Positions 15,721 to 23,235 of a stretch of DNA of 64,000 nucleotides are shown here, piece by piece. This DNA comes from Nocardia otitidiscaviarum NBRC 14405 (GTDB taxonomy: Bacteria; Actinomycetota; Actinomycetes; Mycobacteriales; Mycobacteriaceae): assembly GCF_000308635.1 (NCBI RefSeq), contig NZ_BAGD01000132.1:1-64000 (forward strand), in the 5' to 3' direction. The position numbers were made by a program, and so were the translations under genes. How positions within the stretch are numbered: position 1 is the stretch's first letter; every line of letters begins with the position of its first letter. The notes beneath the pieces were generated by a model. The model ran no database searches and was not told the DNA's origin. It saw nothing but the letters and a program-made list of their open reading frames with translations.

Positions 15721-16023
15721 ATGGCCCACGACCACTACACGTTCACCGCCGAACTCTGGGAGTACGACGGGCCCGCCGCGTGGTACTTCCTCAACGTCCC
15801 GGAGGCGATAGCCGACGAGATCGAGGAGATGTACGGGCATCGGGTCGGCGGATTCGGGTCGGTCCGGGTCGAGGTCGTCATCGGCGCGAGCCGGTGGGCG
15901 ACATCGCTGTTCCCGGACAAGAAGCGGGGCACGTATCTGCTGCCCGTGAAGAAGCCCGTGCGGATATCAGAGGGGTTGTCCGCAGGGGATTCGGCACGGG
16001 TGGAGATCACGGTCCTGGTGTGA
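15721..16023 (+). CDS. DUF1905-domain protein
   Basis: 100 residues, a small beta-barrel domain. It has FTAELWEYDGPAAWYFLNVP at the start, then GFGSVRVEVVIGASRWATSL and the closing LPVKKPVRISEGLSAGD, all characteristic of DUF1905. Function is unknown; other members are fused to YdeI-like domains. ATG 15721 follows GATAATCT closely, consistent with a leaderless start. Confidence 0.85.
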   Translation: MAHDHYTFTAELWEYDGPAAWYFLNVPEAIADEIEEMYGHRVGGFGSVRVEVVIGASRWATSLFPDKKRGTYLLPVKKPVRISEGLSAGDSARVEITVLV

Positions 16024-16056
16024 GTCCGGGCGGGTCACGGCGGCCCATCCGGACTC
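16022..16056. terminator. Possible bidirectional terminator
   Basis: GAGTCCGG (16022-16029) pairs with CCGGACTC (16049-16056), with further internal G/C pairing, between the convergent DUF1905 and lipoprotein genes. There is no T-run. Confidence 0.45.
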
Positions 16057-16064
16057 GCCGCCGC

Positions 16065-16391
16065 CTACTGCAGGCACTCCGACACGATCCGGTTGGTGGC
16101 GGCCTTGGCCTTGTCGGAGTCCTCCTTGCTCATACCGAGCTCCTCGGGCTCCACCGAACCGGTCACATTGGCTTCCTTGTCGATCATGACGCGCAGCCCG
16201 TCCTGCGAAATCCCCTCATCGACATAGAGCTTCGCCGCGCAGTCGGCCAGGGCGGTGTCCTTGAGGCCGCTGTCCTGCAGCGCCTTGGACAGGTCCGCCT
16301 GCGTGACGGCGGGAGCCTCAGCACTGTCGCTACCGCACGCGGCGAGCAGCGGCAGGGCGACGAACGCGGCGGCGAGCAGGGAAATCCTCAC
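16065..16391 (-). CDS. Small lipoprotein of unknown function
   Basis: 108 residues. A lipobox (PLLAAC, Cys19) follows a typical signal peptide (MRISLLAAAFVAL), so it is exported and lipidated on the outer face of the membrane. The mature part is acidic and helical with two further cysteines (DCAAKLYVDEGIS and the C-terminal SECLQ), which could form a disulfide. GTG 16391 is preferred because GAGG lies upstream; GTG 16409 would add six residues. Similar short lipoproteins with a C-terminal ECL motif are common in Nocardia, without known function. Confidence 0.8.
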   Translation of the reverse strand: MRISLLAAAFVALPLLAACGSDSAEAPAVTQADLSKALQDSGLKDTALADCAAKLYVDEGISQDGLRVMIDKEANVTGSVEPEELGMSKEDSDKAKAATNRIVSECLQ

Positions 16392-16433
16392 GGGTACCTC
16401 GATTCTCACGAGCGGAATGCCGGAGGAACCTTC

Positions 16434-16730
16434 TCACAGATCCATGGCCGCGCGCAGGGCTGTGTCGATGCGCTCCTCGGTCTCGGTGTCCACCGCACCG
16501 ATGCGTTCCGCCAACCAGGGGCGATAGATGCGGCCCAGATTCCCGGCGTGCACCCAGCCGTGCCCGGGGATGGGCACGGCGAGAATATCCAGCGGGTCCT
16601 CGGCCAGCACCTCCGCGGCGATCAGCCACGGGCGCGGCGATTCGTTGATGCCGTCGCTGCTGATGAGGACGATATTGCGGCGTCGGGGCGTGCCGTGCGG
16701 GTGGTAGACCCAGAGTTCACCCCTGCGCAC
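16434..16730 (-). CDS. PemK/MazF-like toxin of a toxin-antitoxin pair
   Basis: 98 residues. The fold signature is MRRGELWVYHPHGTPRRRNI at the start (RGE-W, then an arginine-rich loop). VLISSDGINES and ILAVPIPGHGWVHAGNLG then correspond to the two core strands of MazF/PemK endoribonucleases. The GTG at 16730 is preceded by AAGGAG. It overlaps the antitoxin gene by 14 bp, so translation is coupled. By family it would cleave RNA; specificity is unknown. Confidence 0.8.
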   Translation of the reverse strand: MRRGELWVYHPHGTPRRRNIVLISSDGINESPRPWLIAAEVLAEDPLDILAVPIPGHGWVHAGNLGRIYRPWLAERIGAVDTETEERIDTALRAAMDL

Positions 16731-16941
16731 GCAACTCCTTCTCGGCGGCCGCCAACTCCGCCTCGTCCATCGCGGCGAGATCCGCCGGGTCGGGCGTCGG
16801 GCCCCAGCCGGTCCGGACCGCTTCCCGCCGCGCGGCGCGGGAAATCCACGCCGACGGCGACATACCGGCCCGAGCGGCGGCCTGCTCGGCGTACGACCAG
16901 GCGGCCTCGTCCAGCGACAAAGTCACCTTACGGGTTGCCAT
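16717..16941 (-). CDS. Ribbon-helix-helix-like antitoxin
   Basis: 74 residues. The N-terminus ATRKVTLSLDEAAWSYAEQA is a ribbon strand followed by a helix, and AGMSPSAWISRAARREA the second helix, as in CopG/MetJ-type DNA-binding antitoxins. The acidic C-terminal part (DEAELAAAEKELRAQG) probably wraps the toxin. It is the first gene of the pair and would autorepress the operon. TACGAT lies seven bases before the ATG, and AAAAGG within that gap could alternatively act as a Shine-Dalgarno. Confidence 0.8.
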   Translation of the reverse strand: MATRKVTLSLDEAAWSYAEQAAARAGMSPSAWISRAARREAVRTGWGPTPDPADLAAMDEAELAAAEKELRAQG

Positions 16942-17063
16942 ACCTTTTATCGTACCGATGAGAAGGCCGATGGGATGGGGTTCCGGAGACGGCCGAAAAT
17001 CTCGATTGGCGGCTGCGCGGCGTTGTTAGGGTGAGGCGTCGGTGCAGTTCGCGGGAGGTTGGC

Positions 17064-17837
17064 ATGACGTTGAACCATCACCGGGTGGGGGCGGGTGATC
17101 CGTTGGTCCTCGTGCACGGGGTGGGCAGTCGCTGGCAGGTGTGGGGGCCGACCATCGACATACTCGCGGAGTCGTTCGATGTGATCGCGGTCGATCTGCC
17201 GGGTTTCGGTGCCAGCCAGCCGCTTCCGCGCACCGATGTGCCCGCGCTCGCCGACGCGCTGGCCGACTTCCTGACCGAGCAGGGCATCGAGCGGCCGCAT
17301 CTGGCGGGCAATTCGATGGGCGGCCATATCGTGCTCGATCTGGCCGCGCGCGGGCTGGCGCGCAGTGTCACCGCCTACTCCCCCATCGGATTCTGGGACA
17401 CCCCCGGTCGCATCTGGTGTCAGCAGGCATTGGGCCGAGCCAAGAACCTCTGTCAGCTGCTGCGCCCGGCCGTGCCCGCCCTGCTCGGCAGTACCGCGGG
17501 GCGCAGCGCCCTCATGGGCCTGGTCTTCGGCAAGCCCTGGCAGCTGCCCGCCGACGCCGCGGTGCTCACCGTGGAGGGACTGCTCGGCGCGGGGGGCTTC
17601 GACGCGGCGCTGGCCTCGTTCACCCGGGTGCGGCCGGTCACCGCCGGGGCGCTGCCCGATATCCCGGTGACCATCGCCTGGGGAAATCGTGACATTCTGC
17701 TGACCTACGCCACGCAGAGTCGCCGCGCCCGCCAGTTGCACCCGACTGCCAGGCACGTGACCCTGCGCGGTAGCGGCCACACACCCTTCTACGACGATCC
17801 GGAGGGTTGTGCGCGGCTGCTCCTGGACCAGAAGTGA
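17064..17837 (+). CDS. Alpha/beta hydrolase
   Basis: 257 residues. The oxyanion loop is VLVHGVGSRWQVW, the nucleophile elbow GNSMGG (Ser), the acid Asp in WGNRDILL, and the base His in GSGHTPFYDDP. ATG 17064 has GGGAGG seven bases upstream. It is followed after 9 bp by a crotonase gene, so the two form an operon; a hydrolase plus crotonase pair suggests breakdown of an acyl or cyclic compound. Substrate unknown. Confidence 0.9.
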   Translation: MTLNHHRVGAGDPLVLVHGVGSRWQVWGPTIDILAESFDVIAVDLPGFGASQPLPRTDVPALADALADFLTEQGIERPHLAGNSMGGHIVLDLAARGLARSVTAYSPIGFWDTPGRIWCQQALGRAKNLCQLLRPAVPALLGSTAGRSALMGLVFGKPWQLPADAAVLTVEGLLGAGGFDAALASFTRVRPVTAGALPDIPVTIAWGNRDILLTYATQSRRARQLHPTARHVTLRGSGHTPFYDDPEGCARLLLDQK

Positions 17838-17846
17838 GGACTGCGC

Positions 17847-18605
17847 ATGGTACGCGACAATATCGAGCTGACCTTCTCCGGCGATCGCGCCTACGTCACC
17901 CTGGACCGGCCCGACAAGCACAACGGCCTCACCGTCGAGATGTTGCGGGAGCTGGTCCGGGTCGCCGGAATCATCAAGAACCGCAGCGATATTCGCACCG
18001 TTATCCTGTCCGGCAACGGTCCCAGCTTCTCCAGCGGCCTCGATATCGCCAAGGCCATGGGCAATCCGATGTCCATCGTGCCCAACTTCATTCCGCTGCC
18101 GTGGCGCGGCACCAATACCTTCCAGGAAGCCTGCTGGGCGTGGCGGCGGCTGCCGCAGCCGGTGCTCGCGGTGGTGCACGGCCGCTGCTACGGCGGCGCG
18201 CTGCAACTCGCGCTGGCCGCCGACTTCCGTTTCGTCACACCGGATTCCGAGTTCGCGGTGATGGAGGCCAAGCACGGCCTCATTCCGGATATGACCGGGG
18301 CGGCGACGCTGTCACGGCTCGTCGGCATCGACCAGGCACTGCTGCTCACCATGACCGCCGATCCGGTGGACGCCGCCTACGCCCAGCGCATCGGCCTGGT
18401 CACCGAGGTGGCCGCGGACCCGCGGGCCGAGGCGGAGAAGCTCGCGGACCGCATCGCGGTGCGCTCCCCGCACGCGGTGGCGAGCGCCAAACGGCTGTTC
18501 GACCGCTCCTGGGAGTCTTCGCTGCGACGCACCTTCGCGATCGAGCGGGCCACTCAGCTGCCGCTGATCCTGCGTCGCGCCCTCGGCCGGAAAGACAACA
18601 AGTAA
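17847..18605 (+). CDS. Enoyl-CoA hydratase/isomerase (crotonase) family protein
   Basis: 252 residues with the crotonase fold. The CoA oxyanion hole is formed around FSSGLDIAKA and YGGALQLALAAD. Of the two hydratase glutamates, the one equivalent to rat E144 is Gln120 here, while the E164 equivalent is kept (Glu140), and Asp148 (GLIPDMTG) follows. That makes classic hydration doubtful and an isomerase or other crotonase reaction more likely. It is cotranscribed with the upstream hydrolase (9-bp gap). The actual substrate cannot be inferred. Confidence 0.9.
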   Translation: MVRDNIELTFSGDRAYVTLDRPDKHNGLTVEMLRELVRVAGIIKNRSDIRTVILSGNGPSFSSGLDIAKAMGNPMSIVPNFIPLPWRGTNTFQEACWAWRRLPQPVLAVVHGRCYGGALQLALAADFRFVTPDSEFAVMEAKHGLIPDMTGAATLSRLVGIDQALLLTMTADPVDAAYAQRIGLVTEVAADPRAEAEKLADRIAVRSPHAVASAKRLFDRSWESSLRRTFAIERATQLPLILRRALGRKDNK

Positions 18606-18760
18606 GGCAATTCACAGCAAACAAGTCGGTTTGCGATCCCACCCACTCCGGTCACGCTGTTAGCATCTTCACACTTTGCCAGCGAGCCGAATGACCGCGC
18701 GGTCCGTAGGTTAGGCACGGCCCGCGCACTTGTTCGGCGAGAACCGGAGGTTTGTCCGCG

Positions 18761-19870
18761 TTGACGAAGACCGCATCCCTGCTCATGTCCGCCATCGCAG
18801 GAACCACGGCCTTGCTCCTCACCGCGACCTCACCGGCTGCGGCCAACCCGAACGCCATCAACCCCATTCCGGTGCTCAATGGCACCCACGGCCTGCCCAA
18901 TCTGCCCGGACGCACCAAGGCGGTGTTCCAGGTGACCGGTATGGCCAGTCCGAACAACACCCAGTCCTACAACGTGCTCGGCACCGATCTGGGCATCATG
19001 TGGGACAACGGGCACGGCGAGATGCTCACCGCCTTCGGTGACACCGCCGGGCTCGGCTTCCCGAATCTGCTGGTCGGCAGCACCTGGGCGTGGCGCTCCA
19101 ATATCCTGGTCCGCTCGCACACCAAGGACCCGTCGAACGGCATCTACTTCGACTCGGTGGTGCGGGACTGGTTCGGGCAGGCGCGCGACCTCATTCCCAG
19201 CCCCAAGATCCCCTTCATCGAGATCAGCCGCATTCCCACCGCGGGCATCTCGGTGGGCGGTACGCAGTACATGAGCCTCATGTCCGTGCACAGCTGGGAT
19301 GAACCCGGCCAATGGACCACCAACTTCTCCGGCCTCGCGGTCTCCGGCGACAATGGCGAGAACTGGGTGGAACTGCCCGCTACCCGGCGGCCCGACGAGG
19401 GCGGCAACGCCAACTTCCAGATGAACGCCTTCCTGAAGGCGGATGGCTTCGTCTACGAGTACGGCACCGCCTCCGGCCGCAACAACCCCGCCTTCCTGGC
19501 ACGGGTGCCGGAGGCCGCCATCGGCGATCTGACGCAGTACGAGTACTTCTCGGACGGCAAGTGGGTGCGCGAGGACGTGAACGCCGCGACCCCGGTGATC
19601 GGCGGCGGGGTGGCCGAGATGTCGGTCATGTGGAACGACTACCTGGGTCAATACATCATGCTCACCACCGACCCGTGGAATTCGGTGGTCATGCACCGCG
19701 CGCCCAGCCCGGAGGGGCCGTGGAGCGGACCGGAGGTGCTGATCGACGCGCGGGAACTCCCCACCGCCTACGCGCCGTCGATCTTCCCGTACCAGACCGG
19801 GCGTGACCTGTACTTCCTCACCACGGTGCACAGCCAGTACAACGTGCTCCTCATGCACACCGGGCTGTAG
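18761..19870 (+). CDS. Secreted DUF4185 protein, putative endo-D-arabinanase (GH183 type)
   Basis: About 369 residues. A signal peptide (KTASLLMSAIAG, then an Ala-rich stretch) ends near SPAAANPN. The mature part is a beta-propeller-like DUF4185 domain: QSYNVLGTDLGIMWDNGHG with its acidic pair, TAFGDTAG, YMSLMSVHSWDEPGQW, and EMSVMWNDYLGQYIMLTTD. From memory, DUF4185 enzymes of mycobacteria were shown to cleave the D-arabinan of arabinogalactan and lipoarabinomannan and were classed as GH183; assignment here is by domain recognition. TTG 18761 has GGAGG ten bases upstream; TTG 18752 is the alternative. It lies on its own. Confidence 0.82.
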   Translation: MTKTASLLMSAIAGTTALLLTATSPAAANPNAINPIPVLNGTHGLPNLPGRTKAVFQVTGMASPNNTQSYNVLGTDLGIMWDNGHGEMLTAFGDTAGLGFPNLLVGSTWAWRSNILVRSHTKDPSNGIYFDSVVRDWFGQARDLIPSPKIPFIEISRIPTAGISVGGTQYMSLMSVHSWDEPGQWTTNFSGLAVSGDNGENWVELPATRRPDEGGNANFQMNAFLKADGFVYEYGTASGRNNPAFLARVPEAAIGDLTQYEYFSDGKWVREDVNAATPVIGGGVAEMSVMWNDYLGQYIMLTTDPWNSVVMHRAPSPEGPWSGPEVLIDARELPTAYAPSIFPYQTGRDLYFLTTVHSQYNVLLMHTGL

Positions 19871-19927
19871 CGCGCGACCCCGATGTCCGCCCGCCGACGC
19901 GGCCGGGTGCGCTCATAGACTCGGGGT

Positions 19928-20620
19928 ATGGACGCCGCCGCGTGGGACGAGAAGTACGCCAGCACCGAATTGGTCTGGGGCGCACCGCCGAGCGCGACCG
20001 TGGTCGAGCAGGTGTTCGGGCTGGAGCGGCGGTTCCCGCCGGGCGGCCCCGGCGCGCCGCGTCCCGAACTGCCGCGGGTGCTGGACCTCGGCTGCGGCGA
20101 GGGGGCCAATGCCATGTGGCTGGCCACCCACGGCTGGCAGGTGGACGCGGTCGATTTCGCACAGGTCGGCATCGACAAGGGCCGCACGGTGGCCTCGCGG
20201 CTGTCCCGGTCGGTGCGCAACCGCATCAACTGGCGCTACGGCGATATCACCGATCTCGACGCCCTCGGGATCACCGGCCCCTACGAACTGGTGCTGCTGG
20301 CCTACGTGCATCTCCCCGCGGAGCAGCGACGGTCGCTGCTGCTGCGCGCCGTCGACATGCTCTCGCCCGAGGGTGTGCTGCTGGTCCTCGGCCACGACAC
20401 CCGCAATCTCACCGAAGGCTATGGCGGCGAATCGGATCCGGCGCTGCTGTTCACCGTCGAGGACATCGTGGCCGATCTCGCCCCGGCCGGGGACCGCATC
20501 CGGGTGCGGGTGGCCGAGCGGCTGCAACGCCCGACCGAGCACCGCGACGCCATCGACGCCCTGGTGATCGCCACCAAGCCCGCCCCCGCGCCGGAGGTTT
20601 CGAAGGAACTGGAGTCCTAG
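19928..20620 (+). CDS. Class I SAM-dependent methyltransferase (TehB/TPMT-like)
   Basis: 230 residues. WDEKYASTELVWGAPPSATV at the start is typical of TehB-like methyltransferases. Motif I is VLDLGCGEGANAMWLA, followed by VDAVDFAQVGI and LVLLAYVHLP. TAGACT lies six bases before the ATG, with no Shine-Dalgarno, so it is probably leaderless. Its stop codon overlaps that of the convergent reductase gene by 4 bp. Substrate unknown; detoxification is the family trend. Confidence 0.88.
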   Translation: MDAAAWDEKYASTELVWGAPPSATVVEQVFGLERRFPPGGPGAPRPELPRVLDLGCGEGANAMWLATHGWQVDAVDFAQVGIDKGRTVASRLSRSVRNRINWRYGDITDLDALGITGPYELVLLAYVHLPAEQRRSLLLRAVDMLSPEGVLLVLGHDTRNLTEGYGGESDPALLFTVEDIVADLAPAGDRIRVRVAERLQRPTEHRDAIDALVIATKPAPAPEVSKELES

Positions 20621-21234
20621 CCCTGCTCCGTATGGGGGAGATGGGTTTTCGCCTGCTCGTAACCGCCGTCCACGGGAGCTTCCGCCGAGGTGTACACCAG
20701 GTACTGCACACCCGAGGAGAAGGTGCGCGCCGACAGCAGTTTCAGCGGAATCGGGTCGCCCTCGTCGAAGAGCCGCATTCCCTTGCGCACCGCGATCGGA
20801 TGCACCATCAGGTGCAGTTCGTCGAGCAGACCGGCGGCGAGCAGTTGACGCACCACCGACGGTGAACCGCTCATGGCGATATCGGTCGCGCCGGGCTCTT
20901 GTTTGAGCGCCCGCACGGCCGTGAGCAAGTCACCGCTCAGCACCTCGGAATTGCGCCAGTCCGAATCCAATTCTCGGTGTGTGACAACGACTTTGCGGGC
21001 GTCACCGAGCGATTTGGCGAAGACGGCGTCGTCGCCGCCCGCGGCCTCGCGCTCCGGCCAGGCACCGGCGAAACCGTCGTAGGTATTGCGGCCGAGCAGC
21101 AACGTGTCGGCACCACCCAGCTGTGCGCCGACCGCTTCGCCCATATCGTCGTCGAAGTACGGGAAATGCCAGTCCTGCGGGTCTTCGATGACGCCGTCGA
21201 GGGAAATGAAAAGTCCTGCGGTGATCTTTCGCAT
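20617..21234 (-). CDS. Dihydrofolate reductase-family (RibD C-terminal-like) protein
   Basis: 205 residues. The start ITAGLFISLDGVIEDP, LLGRNTYDGFAGAWP and MSGSPSVVRQLLAAGLLDEL define the stand-alone 'dihydrofolate reductase family' group related to the RibD reductase domain. It should bind NADPH; the physiological substrate is unknown. The next gene on the same strand (21274-22128) ends 39 bp upstream of the start, so they may share a transcript. The stop overlaps the convergent methyltransferase stop (shared CTAG). Confidence 0.9.
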   Translation of the reverse strand: MRKITAGLFISLDGVIEDPQDWHFPYFDDDMGEAVGAQLGGADTLLLGRNTYDGFAGAWPEREAAGGDDAVFAKSLGDARKVVVTHRELDSDWRNSEVLSGDLLTAVRALKQEPGATDIAMSGSPSVVRQLLAAGLLDELHLMVHPIAVRKGMRLFDEGDPIPLKLLSARTFSSGVQYLVYTSAEAPVDGGYEQAKTHLPHTEQG

Positions 21235-21273
21235 CGGATAGCTCCTGAGGATGAATCGGACTCGGTCGCGAGC

Positions 21274-22128
21274 CTACGGATTCGCGGGTGACCAATCCGC
21301 ATATTCGCCGGTGCCCGAAATGAATTCACCGGCAGGCGGCAGCAGCAGCGAGATATCCGGGTCGTGGCTGAGTTTGGGGATCTCCACGTGCCGGGCGTCG
21401 GGCAGCACCTCGGTGATCGCCCGCGCCCCGGCCTGCAACAGCGCGCCGCTGCGGCCGCCGGAGATCACCAGGGTGGGCACCGTGACCCCGGCCCAGTCGG
21501 CGGGGCGCAGCGCTGTGCCGCGCATGAAGGGGGCCATGACCGCCCAGTCGTGCGCGGTCGACGGCGCGGTGGCCGTCAGCTTCTTCCAGAATCCGGACAG
21601 GCGCATGGCGGCGACGAACATGCGCGGCACCCCCATGGCCTTGACCATGTAGTAGCGCACGATCTTGCCGCGTTGGTCGGCCGCGATCAGTTCGTGCAGC
21701 TTCTTGTCCAGATCGGCGGGCGGAACGTAGTGGTCGCGGGTGGCCACCACCGGCGGTTCGAAGGCCACCACACCCGTGATGCCCGGCACCCGCCCGGAAT
21801 TCGCCGCCCGCAGTGCCAGCACCGCGCCGGACGACCAGCCGAACAGGGTCGCCCTGCCGCCGACCGCCTCCAGCAGCGCGATCAGGTCGTTGATCTCGTT
21901 CTCGACGTTGTAGATGCCCGGCACGTCACTGCTGTCGCCACGACCGCGCCGGTCGTAATTGATCACCGTGAGCCCGTATTCGTCGGCCAGCCGCCGCGCC
22001 AACTCGACCATCTTCGGGAATTCGCGATAGCTGAACGCGCCGCCGATCAGGATCACCGTGCCCGCGTCACCGCCCACGTACCGATCGAATGCGAGGGTTA
22101 TTCCGGCGGGCGTGGTGATGGTCTCCAC
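21274..22128 (-). CDS. Alpha/beta hydrolase
   Basis: 284 residues. It has VILIGGAFSYREF as the oxyanion loop, NYDRRGRGDSSD, the nucleophile elbow FGWSSGAVLALRAA (Ser), and SHDPDISL near the end as the His site. AAAGGA lies a few bases before the ATG. It is upstream of and close to the DHFR-like gene. Substrate unknown. Confidence 0.9.
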   Translation of the reverse strand: METITTPAGITLAFDRYVGGDAGTVILIGGAFSYREFPKMVELARRLADEYGLTVINYDRRGRGDSSDVPGIYNVENEINDLIALLEAVGGRATLFGWSSGAVLALRAANSGRVPGITGVVAFEPPVVATRDHYVPPADLDKKLHELIAADQRGKIVRYYMVKAMGVPRMFVAAMRLSGFWKKLTATAPSTAHDWAVMAPFMRGTALRPADWAGVTVPTLVISGGRSGALLQAGARAITEVLPDARHVEIPKLSHDPDISLLLPPAGEFISGTGEYADWSPANP

Positions 22129-22202
22129 GGGTTATTCCTTTCGTCCGGCTCGCGCACCTGTGTGCGGCGAACACCGATGGGGACGGCGGTGCGTTCCGAA
22201 AT

Positions 22203-22832
22203 TCATCGGCGCGCCCGGGACCGGGTCGGGTCGGCCGCGGTCCAGCGGCGCAGCCAGGTCTCGACCGTGTCGGCGATGTCGTCGAAACCGGCCCGATAGG
22301 AGTGTGCCTGGCCGGGGATCACCCGCACTTCGGCGGCGTCGCCGGGCTCGGGGATGCCGAAGGGATCCCGTGCCCCGTTCACCACGACGACCTCGATATC
22401 CCCGGGGGCGAGCAGTTCCTCGCGCCGGGACTTCTCCGGCTTCCCGGGCGGGTGCAGCGGGAACGACAGCGCCACCACGCCCCGCGCGCCGACCGCGCCG
22501 GCGGTGCGGCAGGCCACGCGCGCGCCATTGCTGCGGCCGCCCTGGACGAGGGGGAGTTTCGCGAACTTCGCGCGCACGGCGGCGACGATCTCCAGCCAGG
22601 CCGCGTCCTGGGTGACGGCCGAGCCGGGTGCGCGCCGCCCGGCCACCCGGTAGGGCTGTGTCACCAGGGCCACCGCCCCGCCCAGTGCGAGTGCCCGATC
22701 ACGCACGGCGAGAAGATCTTTCGCATCCGTGCCGCCGCCGGATCCGTGCGTCAGCACCAGCAGGAACACGGCCTTCCCCGCAGGTCGGGCGATCTCCACC
22801 TCGGCCGGTCCGGCACTCGTCTCGATGCGCAT
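22203..22832 (-). CDS. Alpha/beta-hydrolase fold protein (dienelactone hydrolase-like)
   Basis: 209 residues. The LVLTHGSGGGTDAKDL loop, the elbow QGGRSNGARVACRTAG (Ser) and ARDPFGIPEP and QAHSYRAGFDD (Asp and His) match the KANL3/Tex30-type alpha/beta hydrolases. ATG 22832 is chosen because homology begins at that Met. It may be cotranscribed with the hydrolase downstream (74-bp gap). Function unknown. Confidence 0.85.
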   Translation of the reverse strand: MRIETSAGPAEVEIARPAGKAVFLLVLTHGSGGGTDAKDLLAVRDRALALGGAVALVTQPYRVAGRRAPGSAVTQDAAWLEIVAAVRAKFAKLPLVQGGRSNGARVACRTAGAVGARGVVALSFPLHPPGKPEKSRREELLAPGDIEVVVVNGARDPFGIPEPGDAAEVRVIPGQAHSYRAGFDDIADTVETWLRRWTAADPTRSRARR

Positions 22833-23104
22833 GAACGCACGGTATCCACCCGCCCGGCCGACCCGCGCGCGCCACACCCCGGGGTGCTGCGCGGCAATTG
22901 CCGATGCGTCCGATACGTCCGATTCCCCGCCCTGCCGACCTCACCGTGAGTGATCGCGCACGGTGCGCGGCAACCCACCCCCACCTGCCCGGATGGCCTC
23001 CTAGCTGCGACAACGGAAATCCCTCGGGCGCAAGGCGGCTGCGGGCGATCAGCAACCCGCGTGCTTCTCGTCACATTGGGCCGAGATGTTCTTGGCGGAG
23101 GCCC

Positions 23105-23136
23105 TACCCGTGGGTAACATGGCGCATAAGTTACCC
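23105..23136. promoter_or_regulatory. Inverted repeats upstream of fadE5
   Basis: GGGTAAC (23112-23118) and GTTACCC (23130-23136) are perfect 7-bp arms 11 bp apart. The left arm overlaps a second palindrome, TACCCGTGGGTA (23105-23116). They lie about 100 bp before the fadE5 start in the 403-bp region 22833-23235, which otherwise holds no gene I can support. This looks like an operator for a dimeric repressor of fadE5. Confidence 0.5.
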
Positions 23137-23235
23137 GCTAGTAGCCTGCCTTTACGCTGTCTAGCCGGAGGACCGACGGGCGGGAACGGCAACCACCGAA
23201 CCGCACCCATCTCAATGGAGAGTGAGTACACGGCC

